From JAUIIK01 sp963709995 (lineage in GTDB: Bacteria > Chloroflexota > Chloroflexia > Thermomicrobiales > CFX8): DNA of 64,000 nucleotides. The first letter of the stretch is position 1, and the number at the start of each line of letters is the position of its first letter. The DNA is taken from positions 302,762-366,761 of the forward strand of contig CAVPYN010000011.1 of assembly GCA_963709995.1 (NCBI GenBank). Reading direction: 5' to 3'. Both the position numbers and the translations under genes were made by a program. This document shows, piece by piece, positions 28,247 through 37,284 of the stretch. The notes under the pieces are model-generated. The model made no database searches. It was not told the DNA's origin and saw only the letters and a program-made list of their open reading frames with translations.

Positions 28247-28852
28247 ATGAGCACAAGCACATCCGGTTCGTCCTCCGTCTTCCACATCATCGCGTTCTGC
28301 TTTGGAGACAAGTCCACTGCTGGCGAGGTCATGAAGCAGCTTGAGGTGGACCAGTTCTATGCAGACTACAGGGTTGTCGCCCACGCTGTGGTTGAGGTGG
28401 ACGAAAAGGGCAAGACCCATGTTCACGAACCGGGGCGAGGTGGTCGTGGGTTTGCCCTGGGCGCAATTAGCGGCGGACTGCTCGCCCTGATCGGCGGCCC
28501 GCTTGGCCTGCTGGCAATGGCGGTCGCTGGGGGCACCATCGGCGGCATTGTCGGCAAGCATTTCGGCAAAGCTATTCCGGAGGAAGATCTCAAAGAACTG
28601 GGCGATCAGCTTGATCCGAACAGTTCCGCACTGCTCGCATTGATCGAGGATACGGCTTCCGAAGCGCTGATAAACGGAATGAAGGACTACAACGCCAAGG
28701 TCATCACCCTCACGGTCGGCGACGAAGTTTCAGGTGAAATCGCAACGGCGGTTGCCGCAGAAATCCAGACAAACGGCGACACTTCAGGTGACAGCGCAAC
28801 GGAGGATTCCGATAATGGCGAAGGCAATGGAAGTGACGACTCCTCATCCTGA
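28247..28852 (+). CDS. DUF1269-family protein with glycine-zipper membrane hairpin
   Basis: The 201-residue product starts MSTSTSGSSSVFHIIAFCFG, then has an alpha/beta domain (DKSTAGEVMKQLEVDQF...VVEVDEKGKTHVHEPG). A glycine-rich hydrophobic hairpin (GFALGAISGGLLALIGGPLG then AGGTIGGIVGKHFGK) follows at about 65-110, and a second alpha/beta part with DPNSSALLALIEDTASEAL. This is the DUF1269 (PF06897) architecture. The C-terminus is a low-complexity acidic Ser/Asp tail. Function unknown; stress or membrane association is suspected for the family. Start chosen at ATG 28247 rather than 28193 because homologues start near the first strand. Confidence 0.8.
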   Translation: MSTSTSGSSSVFHIIAFCFGDKSTAGEVMKQLEVDQFYADYRVVAHAVVEVDEKGKTHVHEPGRGGRGFALGAISGGLLALIGGPLGLLAMAVAGGTIGGIVGKHFGKAIPEEDLKELGDQLDPNSSALLALIEDTASEALINGMKDYNAKVITLTVGDEVSGEIATAVAAEIQTNGDTSGDSATEDSDNGEGNGSDDSSS

Positions 28853-28857
28853 TCTAG

Positions 28858-28938
28858 GATGAGATGCGCCCAGACCGCCAGCGGCTCAACCTTCTGATCA
28901 ACTGTGACTGGCCAGGGCCGCTGGCGGGGCTCATCTTT
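28858..28938 (+). terminator. Terminator-like two-part hairpin after the DUF1269 gene
   Basis: Six bases after the TGA, gatgag (28858-28863) pairs with ctcatc (28930-28935) and inside it ccgccagcgg (28875-28884) pairs with ccgctggcgg (28918-28927). TTTCG follows. This nested stem probably ends the transcript before the next gene. Confidence 0.55.
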
Positions 28939-29034
28939 CGAGCATGATTGTGACGAGAGGCGGGTAACTGCAGGAGTGACCCGCACCGCACATCTGATCG
29001 CCGTCGAAGCCAAAGTGGAGTGCCTGAGCATCGT

Positions 29035-30210
29035 ATGAGCTCGACGAACAGCGTTCCCGGTCAAGCGGACGACATGCTCGTACACCCTGTGCAAGCCAGG
29101 GAAGAGCATGATGACTCGCGCCGGCACCGTGTGCTCAGGCTTCTGTTCTGGGTTGCGATCGCCGTTGTCACCGGCGCGGTCTTGCAACTGTTCGGTGTGG
29201 ACGTCATTGGTTGGCTCGACGATGTTTGGGAAAACCTCCAGGAGATATCTCCGATCTATATCCTGATCGGAATCGCCTTCAAATCCCTCGAGTCGATGTT
29301 CACCGCGGTGAGTTGGCGAACCATTCTACGGGCGGCGTATCCCAAACAGAACATCAAGTACAAGACGGTCCTCGGCGCATATCAAGGCGGCGTCGGCATC
29401 AACCAGATCGCGCCAGCCAAAGCCGGCACATGGGCGATGCTCGGTCTGTATCATCTCTATATTCCTGGTTCACGCTTCGCAACTCTGCTTTCGGCATTTG
29501 TCGTCCAGAGCCTCGCCTTCACCTTCTTCGGGGCGTTGATCTGGGTCGCCCTTATCTTCACCCAGCCGGATTCCGCAACCGATCAGTTCAGCGCTCCGGG
29601 CACGATTTCAGGGTTCATCTCCGATCACACGTTTATCACGCTCATCCTTGTCGCAGCGATCGTTTTTCTGGGATTCACGCTTTTCAATGCTTACAGATCC
29701 AAGATTGGGGACCTGAAGAAACAGCTAACGGTGGGCGGGCAGATCTTTCAGCATCCGAAGCACTATTTGCTCGGCGCCTTCCTCCCGGCGTTTGTCGCAT
29801 ACACATGCCGGTGGGTCTATACCGGTGTGTTTATGGCGGCCTTCGACATACCAGTCTCCCTACGCACGATTTTCCTGGTCATCGCGTCCAATTCGGTAGC
29901 GAACGCCCTGGCCGTCACGCCAGGGGGTGCCGGGACAACCCAGGTGGCGAACGTCGCGGCATTGAAGAACTATGCGCCCGCCGACGTTGTAACCGCCTAC
30001 TCGATTGCGCAAGGCGTCATCATCTCGGCCTGGAATATCGTCTTTGGTGTCATTACGATGACCTGGGCGTTTGGTTGGGGACAGACCAAGGACCTTGTGA
30101 GGAACCGCAAGGAAATCACCGCGCAAATGCAGGCGGCTCAAGCAGCAGAAGAAGCCCAGGATCCCGAGCAAGGAGGTGCAAGCGAGACACCGAACTCGCC
30201 ATCCACCTAA
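29035..30210 (+). CDS. Lysylphosphatidylglycerol synthase-like membrane protein (UPF0104)
   Basis: The 391-residue protein (ATG 29035, MSSTNSVPGQADD; a GTG at 29020 is in frame) has a 30-residue polar start then about eight membrane helices. Conserved family blocks are visible: FKSLESMFTAVSWRTILRAA, GAYQGGVGINQIAPAKAGTW, FLVIASNSVANALAVTPGGA and GTTQVANVAALKNY. These mark the flippase-like/LPG synthase transmembrane family (PF03706). The soluble lysyl-transferase domain of MprF is absent, so it may be a lipid flippase or glycolipid-related protein. The tail is charged and Gln/Glu-rich. Confidence 0.85.
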   Translation: MSSTNSVPGQADDMLVHPVQAREEHDDSRRHRVLRLLFWVAIAVVTGAVLQLFGVDVIGWLDDVWENLQEISPIYILIGIAFKSLESMFTAVSWRTILRAAYPKQNIKYKTVLGAYQGGVGINQIAPAKAGTWAMLGLYHLYIPGSRFATLLSAFVVQSLAFTFFGALIWVALIFTQPDSATDQFSAPGTISGFISDHTFITLILVAAIVFLGFTLFNAYRSKIGDLKKQLTVGGQIFQHPKHYLLGAFLPAFVAYTCRWVYTGVFMAAFDIPVSLRTIFLVIASNSVANALAVTPGGAGTTQVANVAALKNYAPADVVTAYSIAQGVIISAWNIVFGVITMTWAFGWGQTKDLVRNRKEITAQMQAAQAAEEAQDPEQGGASETPNSPST

Positions 30211-30326
30211 GAAACGGGACAGCCATGCCCGAGTGCCTCAAGATCTCGCCGGGCGAACCATCTCCGAATTCTCACCATAGCTGGACCATCGAACGAGACA
30301 CCTTCGTTTCCGTTCGTAGGGCGTTG

Positions 30327-33300
30327 CTACGCCAACCCATTCCGGAACGCCCAGGCAGCGGCCTGGGTTCGGGACTCCGCGCCGATCTTATTGAAGATGT
30401 TGGTCAAGTGGCGGGCGACGGTCTTTTCGGAAATGTAGAGCTCGTCGGAGATCTCACGGTTCGTGCGACCCGCCGCAACCAGTGAGAGCACTTCGAGCTC
30501 GCGCGGGGTCAGACCGGCCAGGCGTTCGGCGGTTTCCGCGGGGGGCAAGGCCCCGCGAGCCAGTCCGTAACGCGCCGCGGCCTCACGGATCTCGGCCACG
30601 AGGTAGCCATCCTGGATATAACGTTCCCGCAAGGCGTCGCTGGCCAGGTGCTCGGCGGTGTTCTCAACATGCTCGTACGCCCGCTCAATCCAGATCCGGG
30701 CATCCTCTCGCTGGCCAGCCGCTTCCAGCGCTTTTCCCTGTATCCAGGCGGCGTGCGTCACCAGCCAGACCAGCGGCGTCTCTCGCGCCTCGATCCGGCT
30801 TGCCGCCGCCGAAGCGTGGTCCAACGCTTCATCTGGCCGGTCGGCGCGCAAGGCCAGTTCGGCCAGCACCAGCAACGCACGGATATCCCAGAAGATTGTC
30901 CCGGGCAGATCAGCGCACAATCGCAGCGCCATTTCCGCCGTCTCCCTGGCATCCCCCTCATTCCCCTCCCGCGCGAGCTGGGCTTCGGCGAGGCCGACCA
31001 GCGCGTCAACCAGCGCCGCGTCACTGGCGCGCGCGCGGGCGAGTTCGAGGCGTTCCTGCGCAAACTCTATCCCGCGGTCGGCGTTTCCAAGAGCCAGGTA
31101 GGCGGCGGAAAGCGCGCTCAACACCTCCTCACGCTGATTGATGCGAAGCACCCCTACGTCGTGACCCGCATCAAACACCGCCACGGCATGGTTCGCGTGA
31201 TCGAGAGCCCGTCCCCGCCGGCCCAGCAGTCGCTCGGTTTCCGAGAGTCCGAGTCTCGCCATCAGCATAATCCGGGAATCTCGCGCTGACGTCGCCCACT
31301 CTAGCGCCTCCTGGGCACGCTCGATTGCTATTTCGTACCAGGCGTGCGTGCGGGCATAGAGATGGATCGACATCCGGGATAGCGCTTCCAGACGCGGGCG
31401 GTCCGATTCACGGCCGAGCAAATGCTCGGTCTGGCGGAGCCGGCGGATCTCTTCCAGAAACGCGACGAAACTGCCTTGAATCTGGCTCCCGGCAGCCGCA
31501 GCCGACACCGGTCGCCGGTACGCCAGGGCGATCAACGCGGTGATCTCCCCCTTGCGATCGCTTACTTCGCGAAACTGCTCGAGGGCGTCGATCAGGAAAC
31601 TGCGCGCGCGGACCCGCCCGTCTTCGTCATCCGGTCCAGCCAATCTCCAGAGCACGACGCCCATTTCCTGGGTGATCCAGGCCACGGCGCGTTTCCAGCC
31701 GAGCGCTTCGCACTGCTCACGAGCGACAGAAAGATGCTGCAACGCGGTAACCAGATCGTCTTTGGGCCGGTAAAGGCGCGACGGCTCGCCAAGCAAACGC
31801 CCTACGTACGCCTGAGCGCAGGAAATCGAGGCCCGCGCCTGAAACGTGTCGTCCAGCTCCCGGGCAATGGAGAGGGCTTGAAGCGCGTGCCGCTGGGCGG
31901 CTTCCGGATCGCCGGTGCGGACCGCGAAACGTGCTGCCCGTAGCGCCGCATTGAAGCGCCAGTCCGGACGATCCATCGCTTCGGCGAGCTCGGCCATAGT
32001 CGCAATGCCGGACGCCTGGGCATCATTGTCGGCGGCAAACTCGAACTGGACATCTCGATCAAGGAGCATCTGGAAGCGGGCGCTGGCAACTTGCCCATCG
32101 TCCGCCCTCAGTGGGCTGGCCGAAAGAATGTCCAATGCGGCATCGTAATAACGAATCGCCTGTTCAGAAGCCCGGAAGCGAGTCGCTGCAGCGGCAGCAA
32201 GCTGGAAATAGTGGGCGGACTTCCCCAGATCCTCCCCGTGACTGAAATGGTGCGCCAACCGGGCGGCTTCCCGTTCCGGGAACTCCTCACGGCGCTCGAT
32301 CGAATCTGCTACTGCCTGGTGCAGGGAGCGCCGGCGGATAGCATTCAGGCTCCAGTAGAGGACACTCTGGATCTGTTCGTGGGCAAACGCATAAACCGCG
32401 TCGCCGCTCGCAACACTACGTTCGACGACGAGGCGGCGTGCCGTCCCTTCCTCCAGGTAGCTCGCAAGATCTTCATCCGCAACACTACCGTTCGTGCTCA
32501 GCACCGCACGCAACAGGTTGAACGAAAATTCCTTGCCGATAACAGCGGCGACGGCGAGCGCGTCGCGGGCTCCCGATGAGATCATTTCCAAGCGATGCCC
32601 GACAACGCTGCGCACGCTTTGCGGGACGACTGCTTCAGCTTCAGCGGTCATCCCCCAGCGCCCATCCGGCCTTGGCGCGAGCAATCCGGCCTCTCGCAAG
32701 TGAAGCACGAGCTCTTCAATAAAGAACGGCACGCCTTCTGATTCATGCTGGATCGTCGTGAAAACCTCAGGATCAATCATGTCGGATTGAAGACCGAGTA
32801 GCCGGGCAATGACCTCAGCAGTCTGCTCCTGGCTGAGGCGACGAAGGGACAGACGGAACGCCAGGCGTTCACGCTGCAGATCTCGGAGAACCCCTTCGAA
32901 CGGCAAGCGGCTATCAAGATCAGTATCCCGATAGGCCCCGACGATCAGGAGCGGGACGGCCCGGATAACCCGGGCGATATACCGCAAGAGGAGTGCCGTC
33001 GGCTCATCGGCCCAGTGCAGATCGTCGAGCACGAGGACGACGGGCTGGTCACGGGTCGCATTGGCGATCTTCCTTGCCACTGCATCAAACAGGCGCAACC
33101 TCTCCCCTGCATCCCGCCGGTCTGGAACTCCGTATTCCTGGTCGGGCTGGGTAGCGCCGATTGCCGGCAGCAACGCGTCAAGACCCAGAGCCTCCGCGGT
33201 CTGATCCTGATCCACGATCAATGGCCGCATTGCTTCGACAAACGGGGCATAGGGCGCCATGGCAGCGTCTTCGTAGCAATTGCCCCGAAGCGCCAGCGCG

Positions 33301-33494
33301 CCCGCAGCCGTAACTTCGGAAACCAGATGATCGAGTAGATGTGTCTTTCCGATGCCCGGCTCCCCGCTGACGAAGACGATCCGCGAATTGCTGGCACGGG
33401 CTTCATCACAGGCGCTGAGGAGCACCTCGAGCTCACTGCTCCTGCCGATCAAAGCGCGGCGCGCAAGCGGGTTGACAGGCGTATCGAGTCTCAT
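30327..33494 (-). CDS. Large ATP-binding LuxR-family (LAL) transcriptional regulator
   Basis: The 1,055-residue protein starts RRALIGRSSELEVLLSACDE, then has Walker A (FVSGEPGIGKTHLLDHLV) near residue 45 and Walker B (VVLVLDDLHWADEPTALLLR) near 150, an AAA_16 ATPase module. Residues about 400-970 are helical TPR-like repeats. The C-terminus is a LuxR helix-turn-helix: LTPRELEVLSLVAAGRTNRE, EISDELYISEKTVARHLTNI, FNKIGAESRTQAAAWAF. This is the MalT/LAL architecture: ATP- and ligand-dependent DNA-binding activator. Ligand and targets are unknown. Its ATG overlaps the stop of the upstream ferredoxin gene by 4 bp (ATGA), so both are made together. Confidence 0.93.
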   Translation of the reverse strand: MRLDTPVNPLARRALIGRSSELEVLLSACDEARASNSRIVFVSGEPGIGKTHLLDHLVSEVTAAGALALRGNCYEDAAMAPYAPFVEAMRPLIVDQDQTAEALGLDALLPAIGATQPDQEYGVPDRRDAGERLRLFDAVARKIANATRDQPVVLVLDDLHWADEPTALLLRYIARVIRAVPLLIVGAYRDTDLDSRLPFEGVLRDLQRERLAFRLSLRRLSQEQTAEVIARLLGLQSDMIDPEVFTTIQHESEGVPFFIEELVLHLREAGLLAPRPDGRWGMTAEAEAVVPQSVRSVVGHRLEMISSGARDALAVAAVIGKEFSFNLLRAVLSTNGSVADEDLASYLEEGTARRLVVERSVASGDAVYAFAHEQIQSVLYWSLNAIRRRSLHQAVADSIERREEFPEREAARLAHHFSHGEDLGKSAHYFQLAAAAATRFRASEQAIRYYDAALDILSASPLRADDGQVASARFQMLLDRDVQFEFAADNDAQASGIATMAELAEAMDRPDWRFNAALRAARFAVRTGDPEAAQRHALQALSIARELDDTFQARASISCAQAYVGRLLGEPSRLYRPKDDLVTALQHLSVAREQCEALGWKRAVAWITQEMGVVLWRLAGPDDEDGRVRARSFLIDALEQFREVSDRKGEITALIALAYRRPVSAAAAGSQIQGSFVAFLEEIRRLRQTEHLLGRESDRPRLEALSRMSIHLYARTHAWYEIAIERAQEALEWATSARDSRIMLMARLGLSETERLLGRRGRALDHANHAVAVFDAGHDVGVLRINQREEVLSALSAAYLALGNADRGIEFAQERLELARARASDAALVDALVGLAEAQLAREGNEGDARETAEMALRLCADLPGTIFWDIRALLVLAELALRADRPDEALDHASAAASRIEARETPLVWLVTHAAWIQGKALEAAGQREDARIWIERAYEHVENTAEHLASDALRERYIQDGYLVAEIREAAARYGLARGALPPAETAERLAGLTPRELEVLSLVAAGRTNREISDELYISEKTVARHLTNIFNKIGAESRTQAAAWAFRNGLA

Positions 33495-33721
33495 GGATAG
33501 ATCTGATCGCCCTCATCGGATTCGAGAACTATGGCTTCAGTCGGGCACAGTTCGGCCGCAATCCGAAGCGTCTCCTCATCAACGGACTTCACATCGAGCA
33601 GTGTCGCTTTCTCTTCCTCGTCGAGGATAAAGACCGTCGGCGCCGTTACGACGCAGTTCCCAGCAGATACACATTTCTCCCGATCGACTCGAATTCGCAC
33701 GCCTACCTCCACCCCGCCCAC
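33491..33721 (-). CDS. Small ferredoxin (single Fe-S cluster type)
   Basis: The product of up to 76 residues contains VRIRVDREKCVSAGNCVVTA and later AELCPTEAIVLE. The Cys spacing CxxxxxC...CP, with the middle ligand of the usual CxxCxxC lacking, is that of the small 3Fe-4S or 4Fe-4S ferredoxins that serve cytochrome P450 enzymes. No P450 is in the window. Start may be as upstream as 33721 or a GTG near VRIRVD (33703). The gene overlaps and is translationally coupled to the LAL regulator, which is an uncommon partner for such a ferredoxin. Confidence 0.85.
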   Translation of the reverse strand: MGGVEVGVRIRVDREKCVSAGNCVVTAPTVFILDEEEKATLLDVKSVDEETLRIAAELCPTEAIVLESDEGDQIYP

Positions 33722-34180
33722 TTCATCATGTCTCCAGTGCTATTGTAGTGAGTCCTAACGTGGACTGTATCGAATTCAATCTCCATTCCGCGCTACCCGG
33801 AAGCCTCTCGACGGAGTAGCCCCGAACCGGACCGGCCAGGCAGCAGTTGTTCTTAGCGAACGTACCACCAAGGCAACTCAAACATTCTTGCGCAGATTGC
33901 ATCAGCTCGCCTGATTCTTGACGCTAGCGCCTCGATATCCCTACAATGCAGTCATTCAAATGACATCGCTTGGAGAAATGAAACGGGGGCCGGAGCCGGA
34001 AACTAGGCCGGCTTCATGGGCTACAATCCAACATCCCGCGCGGAGCGAAGCACTGCGCAGCAGGGGATACCGCCAAGAACCGGATTTGTGACGTATATCG
34101 AATAGAGAACCTACCGATTGGGATTTGGATCTCATACGTCGCCGGATTGGATGCTGAAGTCTTCCGGATCCGAATGAGTA
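33722..34180. other. Long leader region upstream of the peptide ABC importer
   Basis: About 460 bp with no gene. It contains small inverted repeats, for example agccgg / ccggct around 34,000-34,015, and probably the promoter of the importer operon as well as that of the divergent ferredoxin-regulator pair. I could not fit a known riboswitch. Confidence 0.45.
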
Positions 34181-34204
34181 GTCAGGTGCGTCACTTCACC
34201 TGAC
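34181..34204. promoter_or_regulatory. Perfect inverted repeat just upstream of the importer operon
   Basis: gtcaggtg (34181-34188) and cacctgac (34197-34204) form a perfect 8-bp inverted repeat with an 8-nt spacer, about 40 bp before the start of the binding-protein gene. Two-fold symmetry and position suit either a dimeric repressor/activator operator or a 5' leader hairpin. Confidence 0.45.
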
Positions 34205-34242
34205 AGTCACGACGGGCCGGTCTTTGGATGAAGGAGGAGAGT

Positions 34243-36156
34243 GTGGACGAACGACTCGAATATCAGGACGCGCAGGAAGAGAAGCGCGCGACAAAGCTCA
34301 TCGCCCTGGCGACAAGCCTCCGTTACGATCGCCGTCAGATCCTCAAGCGGGCGGCCGCGTTTGGCCTTTCAGCGCCAGCGATTGCCGCCGTCCTGGCCGC
34401 CTGTGGCGGCGATGACGACGATGATGAAGACCCAACCGCGACCGAAGCGGCCGGCGGGGGCGACGAGGCGACACCGACCGAGGAAATGACCGACGAAGCA
34501 ACGGCGACCGAGGAGATGACCGACGGGGAGCCGACGGCGACCGAAGCGGCCGGTGGCGGGGAAGCAACCGCGACCGAGGCGGGGGAAGAACCGACCCCAA
34601 CCGAAGGATCGGCTTCCGCCGCGGGCGGCGGGATCATCAATGTGTCATCGACGGCTGGCGATTCGGGCATCCTGAATCCGATCATCGTTGGTTCGGAGGC
34701 CTGGACCGACTGGCTGATCTTCAGCAGGCTGATGTATTTCGACGATGAGGGCAGCATCCAACCGGATCTAGCCGATTCATGGGAGTTCTCCGACGATAAC
34801 GTCGAGGTAACTCTGAACCTGGCAACGGCGAACTGGCACGATGGCACCCCCTTTACCGCCGATGACGTCATATTCACCTTCGACACCATCGCGGCTGACG
34901 ACACCGACACCAATCTGCGCAGCCGCCTCCAGGTTGGTGGAGAGTTCATCACCTGGGAAAAGGTCGATGATCAGACCATTCTGCTGACGCTCCCGGAACC
35001 CTTCGCGCCGCTGCAGTTCGGCCTCAACCAGATCGGGATCATTCCCAAACACATCCTCGAGGGGCAGGATGTGAACACCAGCGACTTCAACCAGAACCCG
35101 GTCGGTACCGGGCCATTCGTGTTCTCAGAAATCGAGAGCGACCAGTTCATCAAGGTCGTGCGCAACGACGACTGGTTCCGTGGCGACGTGCTTGCCGACG
35201 GCTTCACCGTCTTCTTTACCGAGGATGCCAACGCCAACATCATCGCCCTCGAATCCGGTGATCTGGACATGATCTTCACCCCGCCGGAAGCGCAGGAACG
35301 CTTCCAGGACAATGCCAACTTCATCCTTCACAATTACGTGTACTTCACATCGATCACGCTCGCGTTCAATCACTCCCATCCGGCGATGCAGGACGTTGCT
35401 TTCCGTAAGGCGATCGAGCTCGGCATCGACAAAGTTTCCTGGACCGAGTCCGTGACCCGAGGGCGTGGCATCGTCTCCTACAACCAGTACGCAGAGAGTG
35501 GGCCACTCGACCGCTACAACGACTATGACAATGTGGTGGTGGTCGAATACGATGCGGAAGCTGCCGCCGCCGCGCTGGACGCGATTGGCTGGATAGAGGG
35601 TAGTGACGGCATCCGTGAGAAGGATGGCGAAAAAGCGTCCTTCAACGTCATTACCTACGCGGGCTTCGACGAGTATCAGAACGGCATGGTGATCTTCCAG
35701 GATCAGATGAGTCAGATCGGCGTTGAAATCACGCCGAACGTCGTCGAGTATTCGACACTCGAAGAGATGTGGGCGGATCCGGACGATGATCCTAACAACC
35801 GTGCCTTTGAACTCGAGGAATGGCCCCATCCGAACGAGTTCGACCCGGATGTCTTCAGCGAACTCCATTCCTCCAACTTCCCTCCAGGCCTGAACTACAT
35901 GTGGTACGCCAACGCTGAGATCGACGATCTGATCACTGCCGGGCGCACTAATCCTGATGTTGACGAGCGCGTCGCGATCTATAAGGAGATCGACGTGATT
36001 CGGTCCGAGGACCTGCCCTGCATCCCGCTCTACCTGGCGGTTGATGGCTGGGTCACCGCCGCCACTGTGCTCGGGGCCAATGGAGAACCGGTTGAGTCGG
36101 AGTATTTCCGGCAGTTCCGCCTGGTAGATACCTCCACCTTCTGGAAAGAAGCGTAG
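34243..36156 (+). CDS. Peptide/opine-type ABC transporter substrate-binding lipoprotein
   Basis: The 637-residue protein starts at GTG 34243, five bases after a strong aggagg (34232-34237); the upstream ATG at 34228 would overlap that site. A twin-arginine-like lipoprotein signal is visible: YDRRQILKRAAAFGLSAPAI then AAVLAACGG, with the lipobox Cys. A low-complexity linker of Asp, Thr, Glu and Gly (TATEAAGGG, TPTEEMTDE repeats) follows to about residue 125. The SBP_bac_5 domain then shows ADSWEFSDDNVEVTLNL, WHDGTPFTADDVIFTFDTIA and NPVGTGPFVFSE. It would capture oligopeptides or similar solutes outside the membrane and deliver them to the permeases downstream. Confidence 0.93.
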   Translation: MDERLEYQDAQEEKRATKLIALATSLRYDRRQILKRAAAFGLSAPAIAAVLAACGGDDDDDEDPTATEAAGGGDEATPTEEMTDEATATEEMTDGEPTATEAAGGGEATATEAGEEPTPTEGSASAAGGGIINVSSTAGDSGILNPIIVGSEAWTDWLIFSRLMYFDDEGSIQPDLADSWEFSDDNVEVTLNLATANWHDGTPFTADDVIFTFDTIAADDTDTNLRSRLQVGGEFITWEKVDDQTILLTLPEPFAPLQFGLNQIGIIPKHILEGQDVNTSDFNQNPVGTGPFVFSEIESDQFIKVVRNDDWFRGDVLADGFTVFFTEDANANIIALESGDLDMIFTPPEAQERFQDNANFILHNYVYFTSITLAFNHSHPAMQDVAFRKAIELGIDKVSWTESVTRGRGIVSYNQYAESGPLDRYNDYDNVVVVEYDAEAAAAALDAIGWIEGSDGIREKDGEKASFNVITYAGFDEYQNGMVIFQDQMSQIGVEITPNVVEYSTLEEMWADPDDDPNNRAFELEEWPHPNEFDPDVFSELHSSNFPPGLNYMWYANAEIDDLITAGRTNPDVDERVAIYKEIDVIRSEDLPCIPLYLAVDGWVTAATVLGANGEPVESEYFRQFRLVDTSTFWKEA

Positions 36157-36165
36157 CGACCCGTT

Positions 36166-36194
36166 GACTGGGGCTGGGTGAACCAGCCCCAGTC
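36166..36194 (+). terminator. Intercistronic hairpin after the binding-protein gene
   Basis: A perfect 12-bp stem gactggggctgg (36166-36177) / ccagccccagtc (36183-36194) with a 5-nt loop lies 10 bp after the binding-protein stop and 49 bp before the permease. Followed by gcttt, it is likely a partial terminator or RNA-stabilising hairpin that gives more binding protein than permease. Confidence 0.7.
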
Positions 36195-36243
36195 GCTTTC
36201 CCATCCGGCCGGACGATAGACCAGGGCAAAGGATGGCCTGCCG

Positions 36244-37224
36244 ATGACCGCATACATCATTCGACGGCTTCTCTGGATGCTGCCGCTGCTGATTGGCGTG
36301 TCCATCATCAGCTTCACGCTGCTCAAACGCGCGCCGGGCGACCCGGTTTCGGCCATCCTTGCAAGCGCGATCCGCGAAGGCCAGGGTATGACCGCCGAGG
36401 ATCGTGACCGGCTGCGCGAACAGTACGGGCTCAACGACCCGGCGTATGTCCAGTACTTCCGCTGGCTCAGGGAGATCTTGCAAGGGAATCTCGGCGAGTC
36501 GACGAGCCGGAACGCGCCGGTCATCGACGTGATCAAGCAACGCCTGCCCAACACGGTCAAGCTCTCCGCCATCTCGCTGGTTCTGACGATATGTATTGCG
36601 CTACCTCTCGGGATCATCTCCGCGGTCAGGCAATATTCGAAGCTCGATTACGGGCTTACCCTTTTTAGCTTCGGCGGCATATCGATACCGCAATTTTGGC
36701 TAGCCCTGATGCTGCTCTACGTCTTTGCCTTGAAGTTAGGCTGGCTGCCCTCCTTCGGGATGCAGAGCGCCTACGTTGAACCGGGATTCGTGCCCGAAAC
36801 AATCGATTCGATCAAACATTACATCCTGCCGGTCACCGCGATTACGATCGTCGGACTGACGGGCTATATGCGCTACCAGCGAGCGGCGATGCTCGATGTC
36901 ATCCGCCAGGATTACGTCCGAACGGCTAGAGCAAAGGGACTCTCGGAGCGCACGGTTATCCTCAAACACGCCTGGCGCAACGCCCTGATTCCGATCATCA
37001 CCCTCTTCGGCTACGTCTTCGTGATTCTCGTCGAGGGCTCGATCGTTGTCGAGACGATCTTCTCCTGGCCGGGCATGGGCCTGCTGGCGGTCGATTCTCT
37101 TCAGGATCGCGACTACCCGGTGGTGATGGCGATCGTCCTGCTCTCGTCGGTGTTGATCCTGTTTGGAACGCTCCTGTCTGACATCCTGTACGGCATCGTC
37201 GATCCACGAGTCCGGTACGACTGA
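36244..37224 (+). CDS. ABC transporter permease, DppB type
   Basis: The 326-residue protein starts MTAYIIRRLLWMLPLLIGVS, the typical DppB/OppB opening, followed by RAPGDPVSAI. A periplasmic loop, then six membrane helices, lead to the EAA loop RTARAKGLSERTVILKHAWR and NALIPIITLFGY, which docks to the ATPase. The end DILYGIVDPRVRYD is standard for the family. It forms the membrane channel with the next gene's product. Confidence 0.95.
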   Translation: MTAYIIRRLLWMLPLLIGVSIISFTLLKRAPGDPVSAILASAIREGQGMTAEDRDRLREQYGLNDPAYVQYFRWLREILQGNLGESTSRNAPVIDVIKQRLPNTVKLSAISLVLTICIALPLGIISAVRQYSKLDYGLTLFSFGGISIPQFWLALMLLYVFALKLGWLPSFGMQSAYVEPGFVPETIDSIKHYILPVTAITIVGLTGYMRYQRAAMLDVIRQDYVRTARAKGLSERTVILKHAWRNALIPIITLFGYVFVILVEGSIVVETIFSWPGMGLLAVDSLQDRDYPVVMAIVLLSSVLILFGTLLSDILYGIVDPRVRYD

Positions 37225-37284
37225 GTGCTACCCGAATGAAAGCTCGCGCCCGACAGTGACCGAAGACCTGAGGGGAGCAGACTA

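Noticed and set aside
34228..34242. ATG at 34228 as start of the peptide-binding protein
   Set aside because: It lies upstream of the strong aggagg site, which is correctly spaced for GTG 34243.
35125..36540. 471-codon minus-strand ORF across the binding protein and permease
   Set aside because: Spans two real plus-strand genes and a hairpin; no recognisable protein features.
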